27,164 nucleotides of DNA from Gonapodya sp. JEL0774 (taxonomy: Eukaryota > Monoblepharomycota > Monoblepharidomycetes > Monoblepharidales > Gonapodyaceae), in contig JADIIX010000216.1 in the NCBI GenBank assembly GCA_027604505.1, positions 1 to 27,164 of the forward strand. The letters are read 5' to 3'. Of this stretch, positions 1 through 12,967 are shown piece after piece (position 1 is the first letter of the stretch; each line of letters begins with the position of its first letter). A program made the translations under genes and the position numbers. Under the pieces are notes generated by a model, which was not told where the DNA came from, searched no databases, and worked only from the letters and a program-made list of their open reading frames with translations.

Positions 1-4453
<4,453 letters not shown>

Positions 4454-6230
4454 TCTATTTGATATAATTTATCGAAGATTTATCGAAGAGCGAGCTTTGA
4501 AATAAATAATTCTCCAGGTACCTTATTTATGGTATTCCACTACGTGTAATACCATTATAAGTGGACTATAGGGTAATAAGAGTGGGTTAACCACCCCATT
4601 CCTGTTCTCATACAAGTCCCTTTTTCACTATGGTAGGGGGGTTAGGGTTGGTACCCTCTTCGAAGACAACAAGGGGGTCCTTCTAACGAGTTGTACTTAC
4701 TACTATCCTATGGTAACTCGTTCTTCAATAAATTATAAGTGGATAACAATAGGTGGGTTATACCCCTATATTGTGAATCCTTATTGTAGTATCAATCGTA
4801 ATATCATATAAATTCAGATCTAATCCTGTTGTGATAAATCACAACAGGATTAGAATAGTGGGTAAATAGTGGTACAAATACCATTACTTACCCACCATAA
4901 TTATACAAAGAATGTACACATTCTTTGTATAATCTGAACAATGGCATAATATGGTTAAGTACCACTATGACCCACTTGTCTTTCTCCTGTGGTAGTTATA
5001 CCACAGGAGAAAGATTTGTATGAGAACTAGTGGGTAATTATGCATTATACCACTATTTACCCATTTGTCGTAATACAAATAATCCTATTGGGATTATTTG
5101 TATTACGATACAATTAATACCACAATAAAGTCCCTCCCCCTAAAAGGTAAGAATACAAACTATTACTCCCCTCCCATATGAGAATAAACCAAATCACAAT
5201 AGAAGATAAATATCTAATTCGTTTGTTAATTCATTAAATATTAAAAAAGGGTCCTAAGACAACTCCTTCAATCGTAATACAAATAAGTGGGTAATTATGG
5301 CATTATACCAATATTACCCATTTGTCGTAATACAAATCCAGATCTACATAGTAGATCTGAATTTGTATTACGATCACAACAGGATAAATGAGTAATTTAA
5401 CCATTACCCAAATCAATGGTACCATTGATTTGGATTTGTATTACGACAAATAGGAAAGGAGTAAGGATTGGTGACCCTCCCCCTTAAAGAGAAGAACCTT
5501 AAACAACACTAAATATTGTTTAAAGAGTATAATGTTCCTCATTATAATATCACAATAAGGACCCTCCCCTAAGAGGGATCTACACCAACTCTAACCCCCA
5601 CCATTGTATTATAACCATATGGAAGTGTAAGCACCCGTAAGGATATAGGGTACTAGTAAACTCGTTTGAAGGTATCCACTTTAGATATAATTGTATTACA
5701 ATACCCTCTGACGAGTGTTAAGTGGGTATGGGAGGGTTTAAACACCTGTCAGAGGGTATAACTACTTTTCTTCGTTACACCCCCTTGTATCATAAGACCA
5801 GGAGCAACACAAAGGAGGGTAAACCCACCTATTGTGGTAAGTTACATCAATTATTTGAAATTTAATAAATAAAATTTTATACTTATAAAGAGAAAAAAAA
5901 GAATATGTTGAATGCAAATAATGTCCATCTAAGGAATGAGGGTAGCAGGCAGATTAATCTCCCTTATGGTGCAACTGTTTGTGATCTGGATCTAACGAGT
6001 ATAGAAGGGACTTAAGTCCCTTCTTTTCATCAGGTTGCACCACCCTCCAAACAACTAGAAATACATTTACACCCCTTCTTCCATAGAATTTGTATCACAA
6101 GTATTTATATTTAACACAATCGATAGATTATAGAGGGAACCCACCTCCTCCCACCTTGTATTTACAGGTAAGGTAAAGGAAAGGCCCTTTACTTACTCAT
6201 TAGAGAAGGGTTGTGCAATAAGGTAATAAT
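4454..6230. repeat. cox1-trnQ spacer, repeat mosaic
   Basis: No gene is recognised in this 1.8 kb. It holds a partial A module (4811-4936) fused to a partial B module (4937-5026), and hairpins bounded by TCGTAATACAAAT at about 5068-5108 and 5325-5373. It also holds G/C-run modules (5455-5600) and a perfect 22-nt palindrome around GGGACTTAAGTCCC at 6003-6024. Positions 5855-5925 are unusually AT-rich and not obviously repeated except for weak similarity to 15998-16045. A promoter or origin could lie there, but nothing proves it. Confidence 0.6.
4811..5026 (+). repeat. Chimeric A/B hairpin element
   Basis: Positions 4811-4936 match the first two thirds of the A family, including the TCCTGTTGTGAT and TTATACAAAGAAT hairpins. 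At the shared AATCTG (4931-4936) the sequence switches to family B (AACAATGGCATAATATGG onward) and ends in ATTTGTATGAGAA. The B part is of the subfamily with TCCT/AGGA stem bases. Confidence 0.75.
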
Positions 6231-6303
6231 TGGGGTATCGTACAATAGGTAGGACGCTGGTTTTTGGTGCCAGTAATAGTTGGTTCGAATCCACTTACCC
6301 CAG
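6231..6303 (+). tRNA. trnQ(uug): tRNA-Gln (UUG)
   Basis: The anticodon UUG (6264-6266) sits in a 7-nt loop on a 5-bp stem that includes one U-G pair. The acceptor TGGGGTA/TACCCCA is fully paired, so no 5' editing is needed. The T loop is TTCGAAT. The D stem has one A-G and the T stem one U-C mismatch. CCA is not encoded. Confidence 0.88.
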
Positions 6304-7011
6304 ACTATTAACAAATTACTTTATGGCCTAATGGGTAAATACCACATTATCTACTCATAATACAAATACAATTGAGGGGGTATTTATACTTATTATTGTG
6401 GTACAATTTTCCGTTTACCCTCCTTTGTGGTGCCTCCTTTTTGTGTGCAATCGTAATACAAATAATCCTGTTCTCATACAAATGGGAGGGGGTAAGGGTT
6501 GGTGACCCTCCTAAGTATTGTCTAAGGAGTATAATGCTCCTCATTCACAATGAGAACCCCACCACTTATTCTCATGCCACAATAAGGTCCTCCCCTATAT
6601 ATCTTGGGAAGGTATGGTTATAGTGGGTAGATAGTGGTACAAATACTTCTCAGACAATATCTATACCAACCTTAACCCCCCAACAGGATATTTGTATCAC
6701 TTGTCTTCCAAGGAGTAATGAATTGAAGAACAAGTTATCTATGGATATCCTTTCTAACTTGTTCTGGAAATTCATATGCCATAGAACCTCGTTAGAAAGG
6801 AACCCCTCCTCCCCTTCACAAAGAAGGGTAAACCCACCTATTGTGGTGTCAAAGTCCCTTCTTTTCAGATCTACTACGTAGATCTGTCGTTTATCGAAGA
6901 ACGAGGTACCCAAGGTTACACCATATGTTGATTTGGACAATGGGTGCACCCTAACGAGTGAGTAGGAGGGTAGCCTATGACACCCCCTTCTTCGATCCAA
7001 TTTGTATGAGA
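6304..7011. repeat. trnQ-trnY spacer, repeat mosaic
   Basis: No gene is recognised. Positions 6610-6700 recur at 12250-12345 and at the window end (27080-27164). Positions 6722-6801 are the uninterrupted form of a segment that is split by two B elements at 12677-12967, and its reverse complement occurs at 3265-3346. The block ends in TTTGTATGAGAA immediately before trnY. Confidence 0.65.
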
Positions 7012-7091
7012 ATAGTGGTGACCGAATGGTTAGGTAGCACTCTGTAAAAGTGTGGTTTTGGCCAATGTAGGTTCGACTCCTACCCACTTCA
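7012..7091 (+). tRNA. trnY(gua): tRNA-Tyr (GUA), 5' end predicted to be edited
   Basis: The anticodon GUA is at 7044-7046 on a paired stem (GCACT/AGTGT, one G-U). The T arm GTAGG/CCTAC is perfect, and a long class II variable arm (GGTTTTGGCC...) is present. Acceptor positions 3-7 pair, but position 1 (A-C) and position 2 (U-U) do not. The mismatched bases lie in the end of a TATGAGAAT repeat motif. 5' editing of the first three nucleotides, known in chytrids, would repair them. Confidence 0.88.
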
Positions 7092-7095
7092 CTCC

Positions 7096-7106
7096 AATTA
7101 TAATAA
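7096..7106 (+). promoter_or_regulatory. AATTATAATAA motif upstream of cob
   Basis: The same 11-mer occurs at 263-273 (before cox1), 16281-16291 (before rnl) and 26297-26307 (at the end of the 5' rns piece). Its AT-rich form resembles fungal mitochondrial promoter or processing sites, but its role is inferred only from position. Confidence 0.4.
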
Positions 7107-7159
7107 ACGTATGCATTTCTAGATCTAATAGCTCCTAAATCTATATTTATTTTTTTTTG

Positions 7160-8260
7160 ATGAAATTTGTTAAACGTAATCCTATCTTATCCCTTGTAAA
7201 TGACTTCTTTATTGACTCTCCATTACCCGCTAACATTACCTATTTTTGGAATTTTGGTTCCTTATTAGGTGTTGTCTTAGTACTTCAAATTATTACTGGT
7301 ATTACTTTAGCCATGCACTATACTCCTAATACTGCTTATGCCTTTGCTAGTGTAGAACATATTATGCGTGATGTTAATTATGGTTGGCTTCTTCGTTATC
7401 TTCATGCCAATGGTGCTTCTTTCTTCTTCATTCTTGTTTATATTCACATTGGTCGCGGTCTTTATTTTGCTTCTTATCGTCCTCCTCGTTTAATTTTATG
7501 GGTTGCAGGTGTAGTTATCTACATTATCATGATGGCTACTGCTTTCCTAGGTTATGTCCTCCCATGGGGTCAAATGTCTTTCTGGGGTGCTACCGTTATT
7601 ACTAACCTTCTTTCTGCCATTCCATGGTTAGGTCAAGATATTGTTTACTTCATTTGGGGTGGTTTCAGTGTAGATAATGCTACCTTAAACCGTTTCTTTA
7701 GTCTTCACTATCTCTTACCTTTTGTCCTTGCTGCCTTAGTTCTTGTCCATATCTTAGGTTTACACCAACATGGTTCTACTAATCCACTTTCTGTTAAAGG
7801 TGACTACTTACGTTTCCACCCTTACTTCACCTCTAAAGACCTTGTTGGTTTTATTTGGTTATTCATTGGTTTAGCTGTTTTAGTATTCTTTGTTCCAAAT
7901 TACTTAGGTCACCCAGATAACTATATTCCTGCTAACCCATTAGTTACCCCTCATCACATTGTTCCTGAATGGTACTTCTTACCTTTCTATGCCATTTTAC
8001 GTGCTATTCCAAACAAAGTGTTAGGTGTTGTAGCTATGTTTGGTTCTCTTCTTATTCTTTTAACTCTTCCTTGGTTTACTCGCTTACGTTTAGTTGGTAA
8101 CACTCCTATCATGAAATCCCTTTTCTGGTTATTTGTTGCTAACTTTTTCCTTCTTATGTGGCTAGGTGGTCAACCCATTCACTCCCCTTATGTCCAAATT
8201 AGTCAAGTTTGTACTTTCCTCTACTTTGCTTACTTCATTATTATCCTTATTTTAGGTTAA
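7160..8260 (+). CDS. cob: Apocytochrome b
   Basis: This is the haem-bearing membrane core of complex III, which oxidises ubiquinol and reduces cytochrome c. The protein has 366 residues, slightly short of the usual 380. The four haem ligands are His82 and His96 ([15 protein letters not shown]) and His183 and His197 ([19 protein letters not shown]). The Qo-site motif [16 protein letters not shown] is present. Of two adjacent candidates, TTG 7157 and ATG 7160, I chose the ATG because it follows G (GATG), the context shared by the other genes. There is no intron. The gene lies 68 nt after trnY; the stop is TAA. Confidence 0.97.
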   Translation: MKFVKRNPILSLVNDFFIDSPLPANITYFWNFGSLLGVVLVLQIITGITLAMHYTPNTAYAFASVEHIMRDVNYGWLLRYLHANGASFFFILVYIHIGRGLYFASYRPPRLILWVAGVVIYIIMMATAFLGYVLPWGQMSFWGATVITNLLSAIPWLGQDIVYFIWGGFSVDNATLNRFFSLHYLLPFVLAALVLVHILGLHQHGSTNPLSVKGDYLRFHPYFTSKDLVGFIWLFIGLAVLVFFVPNYLGHPDNYIPANPLVTPHHIVPEWYFLPFYAILRAIPNKVLGVVAMFGSLLILLTLPWFTRLRLVGNTPIMKSLFWLFVANFFLLMWLGGQPIHSPYVQISQVCTFLYFAYFIIILILG

Positions 8261-8411
8261 TTCCTATGTAAACTGCCATAATAGGTGGGTATAAGAACAA
8301 GGGGTGGGGGGGGTTTAGAGTTGGTTGTGGTATTGTGATACAAATCCAAACCTAATCCTGTTGTTATAGTGGTACCCTGTAGGATAGTGGGTAGATAGTG
8401 GTACAAGTACC

Positions 8412-8481
8412 ATTACTTACCCACCATTACTTACCCACCATTACTTACCCATCATTACTTACCCACTATTACTTACCCACC
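8412..8481 (+). repeat. 14-nt tandem repeat, five copies
   Basis: Five units of ATTACTTACCCACC follow head to tail, with single changes in units 3 (CATC) and 4 (CACT). The unit is part of the A element, where it occurs once, so the array looks like local expansion inside an A copy. Confidence 0.9.
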
Positions 8482-8840
8482 ATTATTATAGAAATCCTTC
8501 TCCATGGGTATATTCTCCCCTTGTCCAGATTATACAAAGAATGGTGGGAGGGGGGTTAGGGTTGGTATAGATCCCCCCTTAGGGGGAGGGACCTTATTGT
8601 GGTTCAAGATCCCTCCTATTGTCAAGATTTATTGTATTTAACACAACATAACAATGGTATCATTACCCTCCCATTTATCCTACTAGATAGGAGAAGGATT
8701 TATATTACCACAAAAAGGAGGGTTTACCCTCCTTATAATAAATTATTTGTATTACGACAGGTGGGATGGGGGGGGTTAGTGATTTCACAAATAAGGGACT
8801 AAATAGCCCTATAATCGCGTTAGCTAGATAGTGGTTATTC

Positions 8841-9002
8841 TTATACAAATCCAGATCTAATCCTGTTGTGATAAATCACAACAGGATTAGGATAGTGGGT
8901 AAATAGTGGTACAAATACCATTACTTACCCACCATAATTATACAAAGAATGTATAATCTGGATAAGGGGAGAATATACCCATGGAGAAGGATTTGTATAA
9001 GA
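8841..9002 (+). repeat. Family A hairpin element, + orientation
   Basis: The left end TTATACAAAT and right end ATTTGTATAA are matched, and the match extends outward (TTCTTA with TAAGAA). Compared with other A copies it lacks one arm of the TTATACAAAGAAT palindrome, which reads straight into TCTGG. Confidence 0.75.
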
Positions 9003-9115
9003 ATAAGTGATAAGGTATGGTTATTATACTCCTTAGTGTGGTATAAATTTATCATTCTCATACAAATAAGTGGTGGGGGGTTAGAATTGGTATAGATCCC
9101 CCCTTAGGGGGGGGG

Positions 9116-9170
9116 TCCTCATTGTAACCCCCTCCCATTGTATTACAGTGGGAGGGGGTTACAATGAGGA
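9116..9170. repeat. 55-nt near-perfect palindrome
   Basis: Arms of 26 nt beginning TCCTCATTGTAACCCCCTCC pair with their complement around a 3-nt loop, with one G-U. The C-rich and G-rich arms make it one of the most stable hairpins in the window. Confidence 0.85.
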
Positions 9171-9201
9171 GCACTAGTACCACTACTCTCCCATTGATAG
9201 T

Positions 9202-9273
9202 GAAGGCATAGCTCAACGGTTAGAGCTGCAGCCTTTTAAGCTGAATATCCTGGTTCGATTCCAGGTGCCCCTA
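9202..9273 (+). tRNA. trnK(uuu): tRNA-Lys (UUU), 5' end predicted to be edited
   Basis: The anticodon UUU is at 9235-9237. The D arm GCTC/GAGC and T arm CCTGG/CCAGG are perfect. The acceptor pairs at positions 4-7 only: position 1 is G-U, and positions 2 and 3 are A-C mismatches against TGCCCCT. The restriction of mismatches to the first three positions is the 5' editing pattern. Confidence 0.9.
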
Positions 9274-9654
9274 TCCGTCTTATGGAAGAACGAGTTATTG
9301 GTGAAACTGTTTGTGACCCAGACACTAGATTTTTCAAAGTCCCTTTATGAGAATAGTAGATCTAGACAATGGGTAAATATGGGCAAGTACCATTATTACC
9401 CCTATTTTCTACAAGAAAAGGGGGGAGTTACATCCCCGGTCTTCATACAACAATTGGTAACAAGGGTAAATGACCTAATTATTCATAGATCGTGATATTT
9501 GTATCATTACCCTCCCATTTGTATTACGATTGTACCACAATAAGGAGACCACAATAGGAGAGTAATGGTATAATGGGCCCACCAGGGTCACAATAGGTGG
9601 GTTACCCCCTCCATTAGGATACCATTACCTTCCCATAACTCTACCTTCTTTATA

Positions 9655-9779
9655 TCGTAATACAAATCTTTCTTCTGTGGTATAACTACCACAGAAGAAA
9701 GACAAGTGGGTTATAGTGGTACTTAACCATATTATGCCATTGTTCAGATTCACTATGTGAATCTGAATTTGTATTACGA
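9655..9779 (-). repeat. Family B double-hairpin element, complete
   Basis: The unit is 125 bp with a perfect 13-bp terminal inverted repeat (TCGTAATACAAAT / ATTTGTATTACGA). Inside are one 15-bp stem (CTTTCTTCTGTGGTA) and a second stem (TTCAGATTCAC). Subfamily B1 (TTCT/AGAA stem). Confidence 0.85.
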
Positions 9780-9879
9780 CAAATGGGTAATAGTGGTATA
9801 GTGCTCCTCATTGTGATATCACAATGAGGACCCTCCCCCTAAGGGGGATCTACACCAACTCTAACCCCCCCACCACTTA

Positions 9880-10058
9880 TTCTTATACAAATCCTTATCC
9901 ATGGGTATATTATACCCTTGTCCAGATTATACAAAGAATGTATACATTCTTTGTATAATTATGGTGGGTAAGTAATGGTATTTGTACCACTATTTACCCA
10001 CTATCCTAATCCTGTTGTGATTTATCACAACAGGATTAGATCTGGATTTGTATGAGAA
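9880..10058 (-). repeat. Family A hairpin element, reverse orientation
   Basis: The element is about 179 bp, from TTCTTATACAAAT to ATTTGTATGAGAA. It contains the TTATACAAAGAATGTA palindrome, a GTGGGTAA...TTACCCAC hairpin and the TCCTGTTGTGAT hairpin. Confidence 0.8.
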
Positions 10059-10087
10059 TCAATAATTGTTTGATGCTTTACTTTTTG

Positions 10088-10786
10088 ATGCTCGTTAATT
10101 CAATTTATTGTGATTGCCCTGAAAACTGAGGAATTGGGTTCCAAGACGTCGCCTCTCCGACTATGTACGGTCTTATCGAATTACATGATCATGTTCTTTT
10201 CTATTTAGTTCTTATTGTTGTTGTAGTTTCTTGGGTATTAACTCGTGGTATTGTTAATTCTCAAACCATTTCTTACGCTCGTCATTACCACGGCCACGTT
10301 ATTGAATTCTTATGGACCTTAGCTCCTGCTCTTATTTTAGGTGCTATTGCTCTTCCATCTTTCCGTCTTCTTTACCTTATGGATGAAATTATTGAACCGC
10401 AAGTAACCATTAAAGCTATTGGTAATCAATGGTACTGGAGCTACGAATATACTGACTATGCTGAGCCTCTTACCTTTGATAGTTTCTTAGTTGACGGTCC
10501 TTTACGTCAATTAAACGTTGATAATTACCTAGTTCTTCCTGTTGATACTTCCATTCGTCTTTTAATTACTGCCTCAGATGTTCTTCACAGCTTTTCTGTA
10601 CCATCTCTAGGTATTAAACAAGACGCAATTCCAGGTCGTTTAAACTCTACTGGTGTGATTATTAGTCGTCCCGGAATTTTCTATGGTCAATGCTCTGAAC
10701 TTTGCGGTTATCTTCATGGTTTTATGCCTATTGGGGTTAAAGCTGTATCTACCGAAAATTACCTCAATTGGTTATCCACTCTTTAA
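10088..10786 (+). CDS. cox2: Cytochrome c oxidase subunit 2, with one in-frame UGA
   Basis: This subunit carries the CuA centre that takes electrons from cytochrome c into complex IV. The protein has 232 residues from ATG 10088, which follows G (GATG). CuA ligands are visible: His167 (VLHSFSVPS), Cys202 and Cys206 (GQCSELCGY), His210 and Met213. Two transmembrane helices lie near residues 35-55 and 73-95. The N-terminal part reads CDCPEN-UGA-GIGFQDVASPTM, which fits the family pattern with tryptophan at the UGA (10127-10129). A start at ATG 10163 would lose this conserved stretch and lacks the preceding G, so I prefer the longer frame with UGA read as Trp. Stop TAA. Confidence 0.93.
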
Positions 10787-11344
10787 TTAGATTTATCCAT
10801 AGAGGGTATCCCATCTAGATATCGTAATACTCTTCATTGTGGTACAATTTACCTTAAAGGGTATCACAATGAGGAGCATTATACCAATATTACCCATTTG
10901 TCGTAATACAAATCCAGATCTACATAGTAGATCTGAATTTGTATTACGATCACAACAGGATAAGTGGGTAATTTACCCATTGTCCAAATCAATGGTATCA
11001 TTGATTTGGATTTGTATGAGAATACCACAAAAAGGAGGCACCACAAAGGAGGGTAACCCACCTATTGTGGTGTAACCACATAGTGGTTACACCAATTATT
11101 TGTATGAGAATATGCATAATATAGATATTCACAATTTTGTATTAAGCATTGAAGCCCAACCAGCCGACTATGAAATGACCGATGATCCAATAAACTCTGA
11201 GGACAATTCTAATTAAAATCTTATCACCTATGAAATTACTTTAGTTAGTAAATATGATTTATTGTAAAGAATGGAGATTGATAATATATGCTTGGATTTA
11301 GTATCATAGCACCAATTATAGGAAATACCCTATTTATATTTATG
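10787..11344. repeat. cox2-nad4L spacer
   Basis: Positions 10800-11110 are hairpin modules: a 49-bp C1 unit (10901-10949) bounded by TCGTAATACAAAT/ATTTGTATTACGA, a C2 unit around 10962-11024 ending ATTTGTATGAGAA, and a GTGGTGTAACCAC...GTGGTTACACC hairpin. From 11111 to the nad4L start the sequence is not repeated in this window and contains the small reading frame described separately. Confidence 0.7.
11112..11216 (+). CDS. Small unrecognised reading frame (34 aa)
   Basis: ATG 11112 to TAA 11214-11216 gives a 34-residue acidic peptide (MHNIDIHNFVLSIEAQPADY onward, ending in a DDPINSEDNSN tail). It lies in one of the few unique, module-free intergenic stretches, directly upstream of nad4L. 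I do not recognise it. It has no membrane segment and does not look like atp8. The start does not follow G, so it may instead be the remnant of a gene or an untranslated leader of nad4L. Confidence 0.25.
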   Translation: MHNIDIHNFVLSIEAQPADYEMTDDPINSEDNSN

Positions 11345-11614
11345 ATGACTATGGTTATGCTTTTAGCCTTATTTTTCCTAGCTGCTGCTTTCTATATCTT
11401 AAATAACAGACAACTTATCTTTATCCTTTTAGCTTTAGAACTAATGATCTTTGTAGTTGCTTTTAGACTTGTCTACTTTGGCTTTTTATTTGATGACCTT
11501 GCTGCCTCTCACTTCTCTTTATATCTTCTTGTTTTAGCTGGTGCTGAATCTGCTGTAGCTCTTTCTTTATTAGTTGCCTTTCACCGTGTTCGTGGTTCTA
11601 TTCAAATTTTTTAA
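11345..11614 (+). CDS. nad4L: NADH dehydrogenase subunit 4L
   Basis: This is a small membrane subunit of complex I. The protein has 89 residues with three hydrophobic helices. The family pattern NNRQLIFILLALELMIFVV contains the buried glutamate of the second helix, and the C-terminal part (LVLAGAESAVALSLLVAF) carries the second conserved glutamate. The frame is open upstream to an ATG at 11288, but that start follows T and would make the protein longer than usual. The second ATG of the ATGATG at 11342-11347 follows G (GATG) and gives normal length, so it is preferred. Stop TAA. nad5, often linked to nad4L in fungi, does not follow here. Confidence 0.9.
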   Translation: MTMVMLLALFFLAAAFYILNNRQLIFILLALELMIFVVAFRLVYFGFLFDDLAASHFSLYLLVLAGAESAVALSLLVAFHRVRGSIQIF

Positions 11615-11766
11615 TTTATATTTACCTCTATTTATCCTTTTACACTCTAACGAGTTTATAATAGGTACCCTTGTATTTCCAGGTAACCTATCTATGGTAT
11701 TCCACTATGTGTCGTAATACAAGTTCAGATTCACTCCCTGTTGTTATAGTGATACCCTGACTTTTA

Positions 11767-11940
11767 TCATACAAATCAAGATCTAATCCTGTTGTGATAA
11801 ATCACAACAAGATTAGGATAGTGGGTAAATAGTGGTACAAATACCATTACTTACCCACCATAATTATACAAAGAATGTATACATTCTTTGTATAATCTGG
11901 ACAAGGGTATAATATACCCATGGAGAAGGATTTGTATGAC
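11767..11940 (+). repeat. Family A hairpin element, complete
   Basis: The element is about 174 bp and contains all four internal hairpins: TCCTGTTGTGAT, GTGGGTAA...TTACCCAC, TTATACAAAGAATGTA and GGGTATAATATACCC. It ends ATTTGTATGACAA. Confidence 0.8.
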
Positions 11941-12676
11941 AACAAGTGGTGGGGGGTTAGAGTTGGTGTAGATCCCCCTTAGGGGGAGGGCCCTCATTGT
12001 GATATCACAATGAGGAGCATTATACCACTATTTACCCATTGTCCAAGTGAAAGGGTTCTCATACCACTACTACCCCATTGTTGTAATAGTCGTAATACAA
12101 ATAATAACAACAGGAGGGGGGTTAAGGTTGGTATAGATCCCCCCTTAGGGGTATCTACACCAACTCTAACCCTTCACCACTTATTCTCATACCACAATAA
12201 GATCCCTTCCCTAGATATCTATCTCGTAGATATACTCGATAGATATCTTGTGAAGGTATGGTTATAGTGGGTAGATAGTGGTACAAATACTCCTCAGACA
12301 ACATCTATCCCAACCTTAACCCCCCAACAGGATATTTGTATCACTTGTCTTCCAAGGAATAGATCTAGGGCACCACAAAGGAGGGTAAACCCACTTATTG
12401 TGGTGTAACCACATAGTGGTTACACCAATTATAGGTGGGTTACCCACCTATACCACAATGAGGTACCTCCCCCCTAAGGGGGGATCTATAATTTATCGAA
12501 GAATGAGTTTCCTAGTATCGTATACTATACTAGGATATCCCCCTTGAGGGGTACTACTAGATAAAATTGTAATATAATTATATCTAGAAGGGGTAAGTAC
12601 AACTCGTTAGAAGGACCCCCTTGTTGTCTTCCAAGGAGTAATGAATTGAAAAACAAGTTATCTATGTATATCCTTT

Positions 12677-12801
12677 TCGTAATACAAATCTTTCTTCTGT
12701 GGTATAACTACCACAGAAGAAAGACAAGTGGGTTATAGTGGTACTTAACCATATTATGCCATTGTTCAGATTCACTATGTGAATCTGAATTTGTATTACG
12801 A
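12677..12801 (-). repeat. Family B element, subfamily B1, inserted copy
   Basis: The unit is 125 bp with perfect TCGTAATACAAAT/ATTTGTATTACGA ends. It is the left member of a double insertion that interrupts a segment found intact at 6722-6801. Confidence 0.88.
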
Positions 12802-12842
12802 CAAGTGGGTAATTATGGTATTATACCAATATTACCCATTTA

Positions 12843-12967
12843 TTCTCATACAAATCTTTCTCCTGTGGTATAACTACCACAGGAGAAAGACAAGTGGGTC
12901 ATAGTGGTACTTAACCATATTATGCCATTGTTCAGATTCACTATGTGAATCTGAATTTGTATGAGAA
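12843..12967 (-). repeat. Family B element, subfamily B2, inserted copy
   Basis: The unit is 125 bp with perfect TTCTCATACAAAT/ATTTGTATGAGAA ends and TCCT/AGGA stem bases. A 41-nt linker, itself able to fold (GTGGGTAATTATGG...ATTACCCA), separates it from the B1 copy. Normal flanking sequence resumes at TTCTGGAAATTC, from 12969. Confidence 0.88.

Larger units (their letters stand above)
8261..9201. repeat. cob-trnK spacer, repeat mosaic
   Basis: No gene is recognised. It holds a five-copy tandem array (8412-8481), a truncated reverse A module (8484-8545), G-rich modules with GGGTTAGGGTTGG near 8552 and 9072, a nearly complete A element (8841-9002) and a 55-nt palindrome (9116-9170). Confidence 0.7.
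9274..10087. repeat. trnK-cox2 spacer, repeat mosaic
   Basis: No gene is recognised. It contains a complete 125-bp B element (9655-9779, reverse), a TCCTCATTGTGATATCACAATGAGGA-type hairpin near 9805-9830, a G/C-run module and a complete A element (9880-10058, reverse). About 30 nt separate the last repeat from the cox2 start. Confidence 0.7.

Noticed and set aside
6650-7087. 145-codon reading frame on the minus strand
   Set aside because: It runs across hairpin modules and overlaps trnY. Its residues come from repeat sequence, and similar frames appear wherever the same modules occur.
8412-8481. CRISPR-like array
   Set aside because: The units are contiguous 14-mers without spacers; it is a simple tandem expansion.
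11288-11344. Longer nad4L starting at ATG 11288
   Set aside because: This would exceed the usual length, and the start follows T, while the ATG at 11345 follows G as in other genes.
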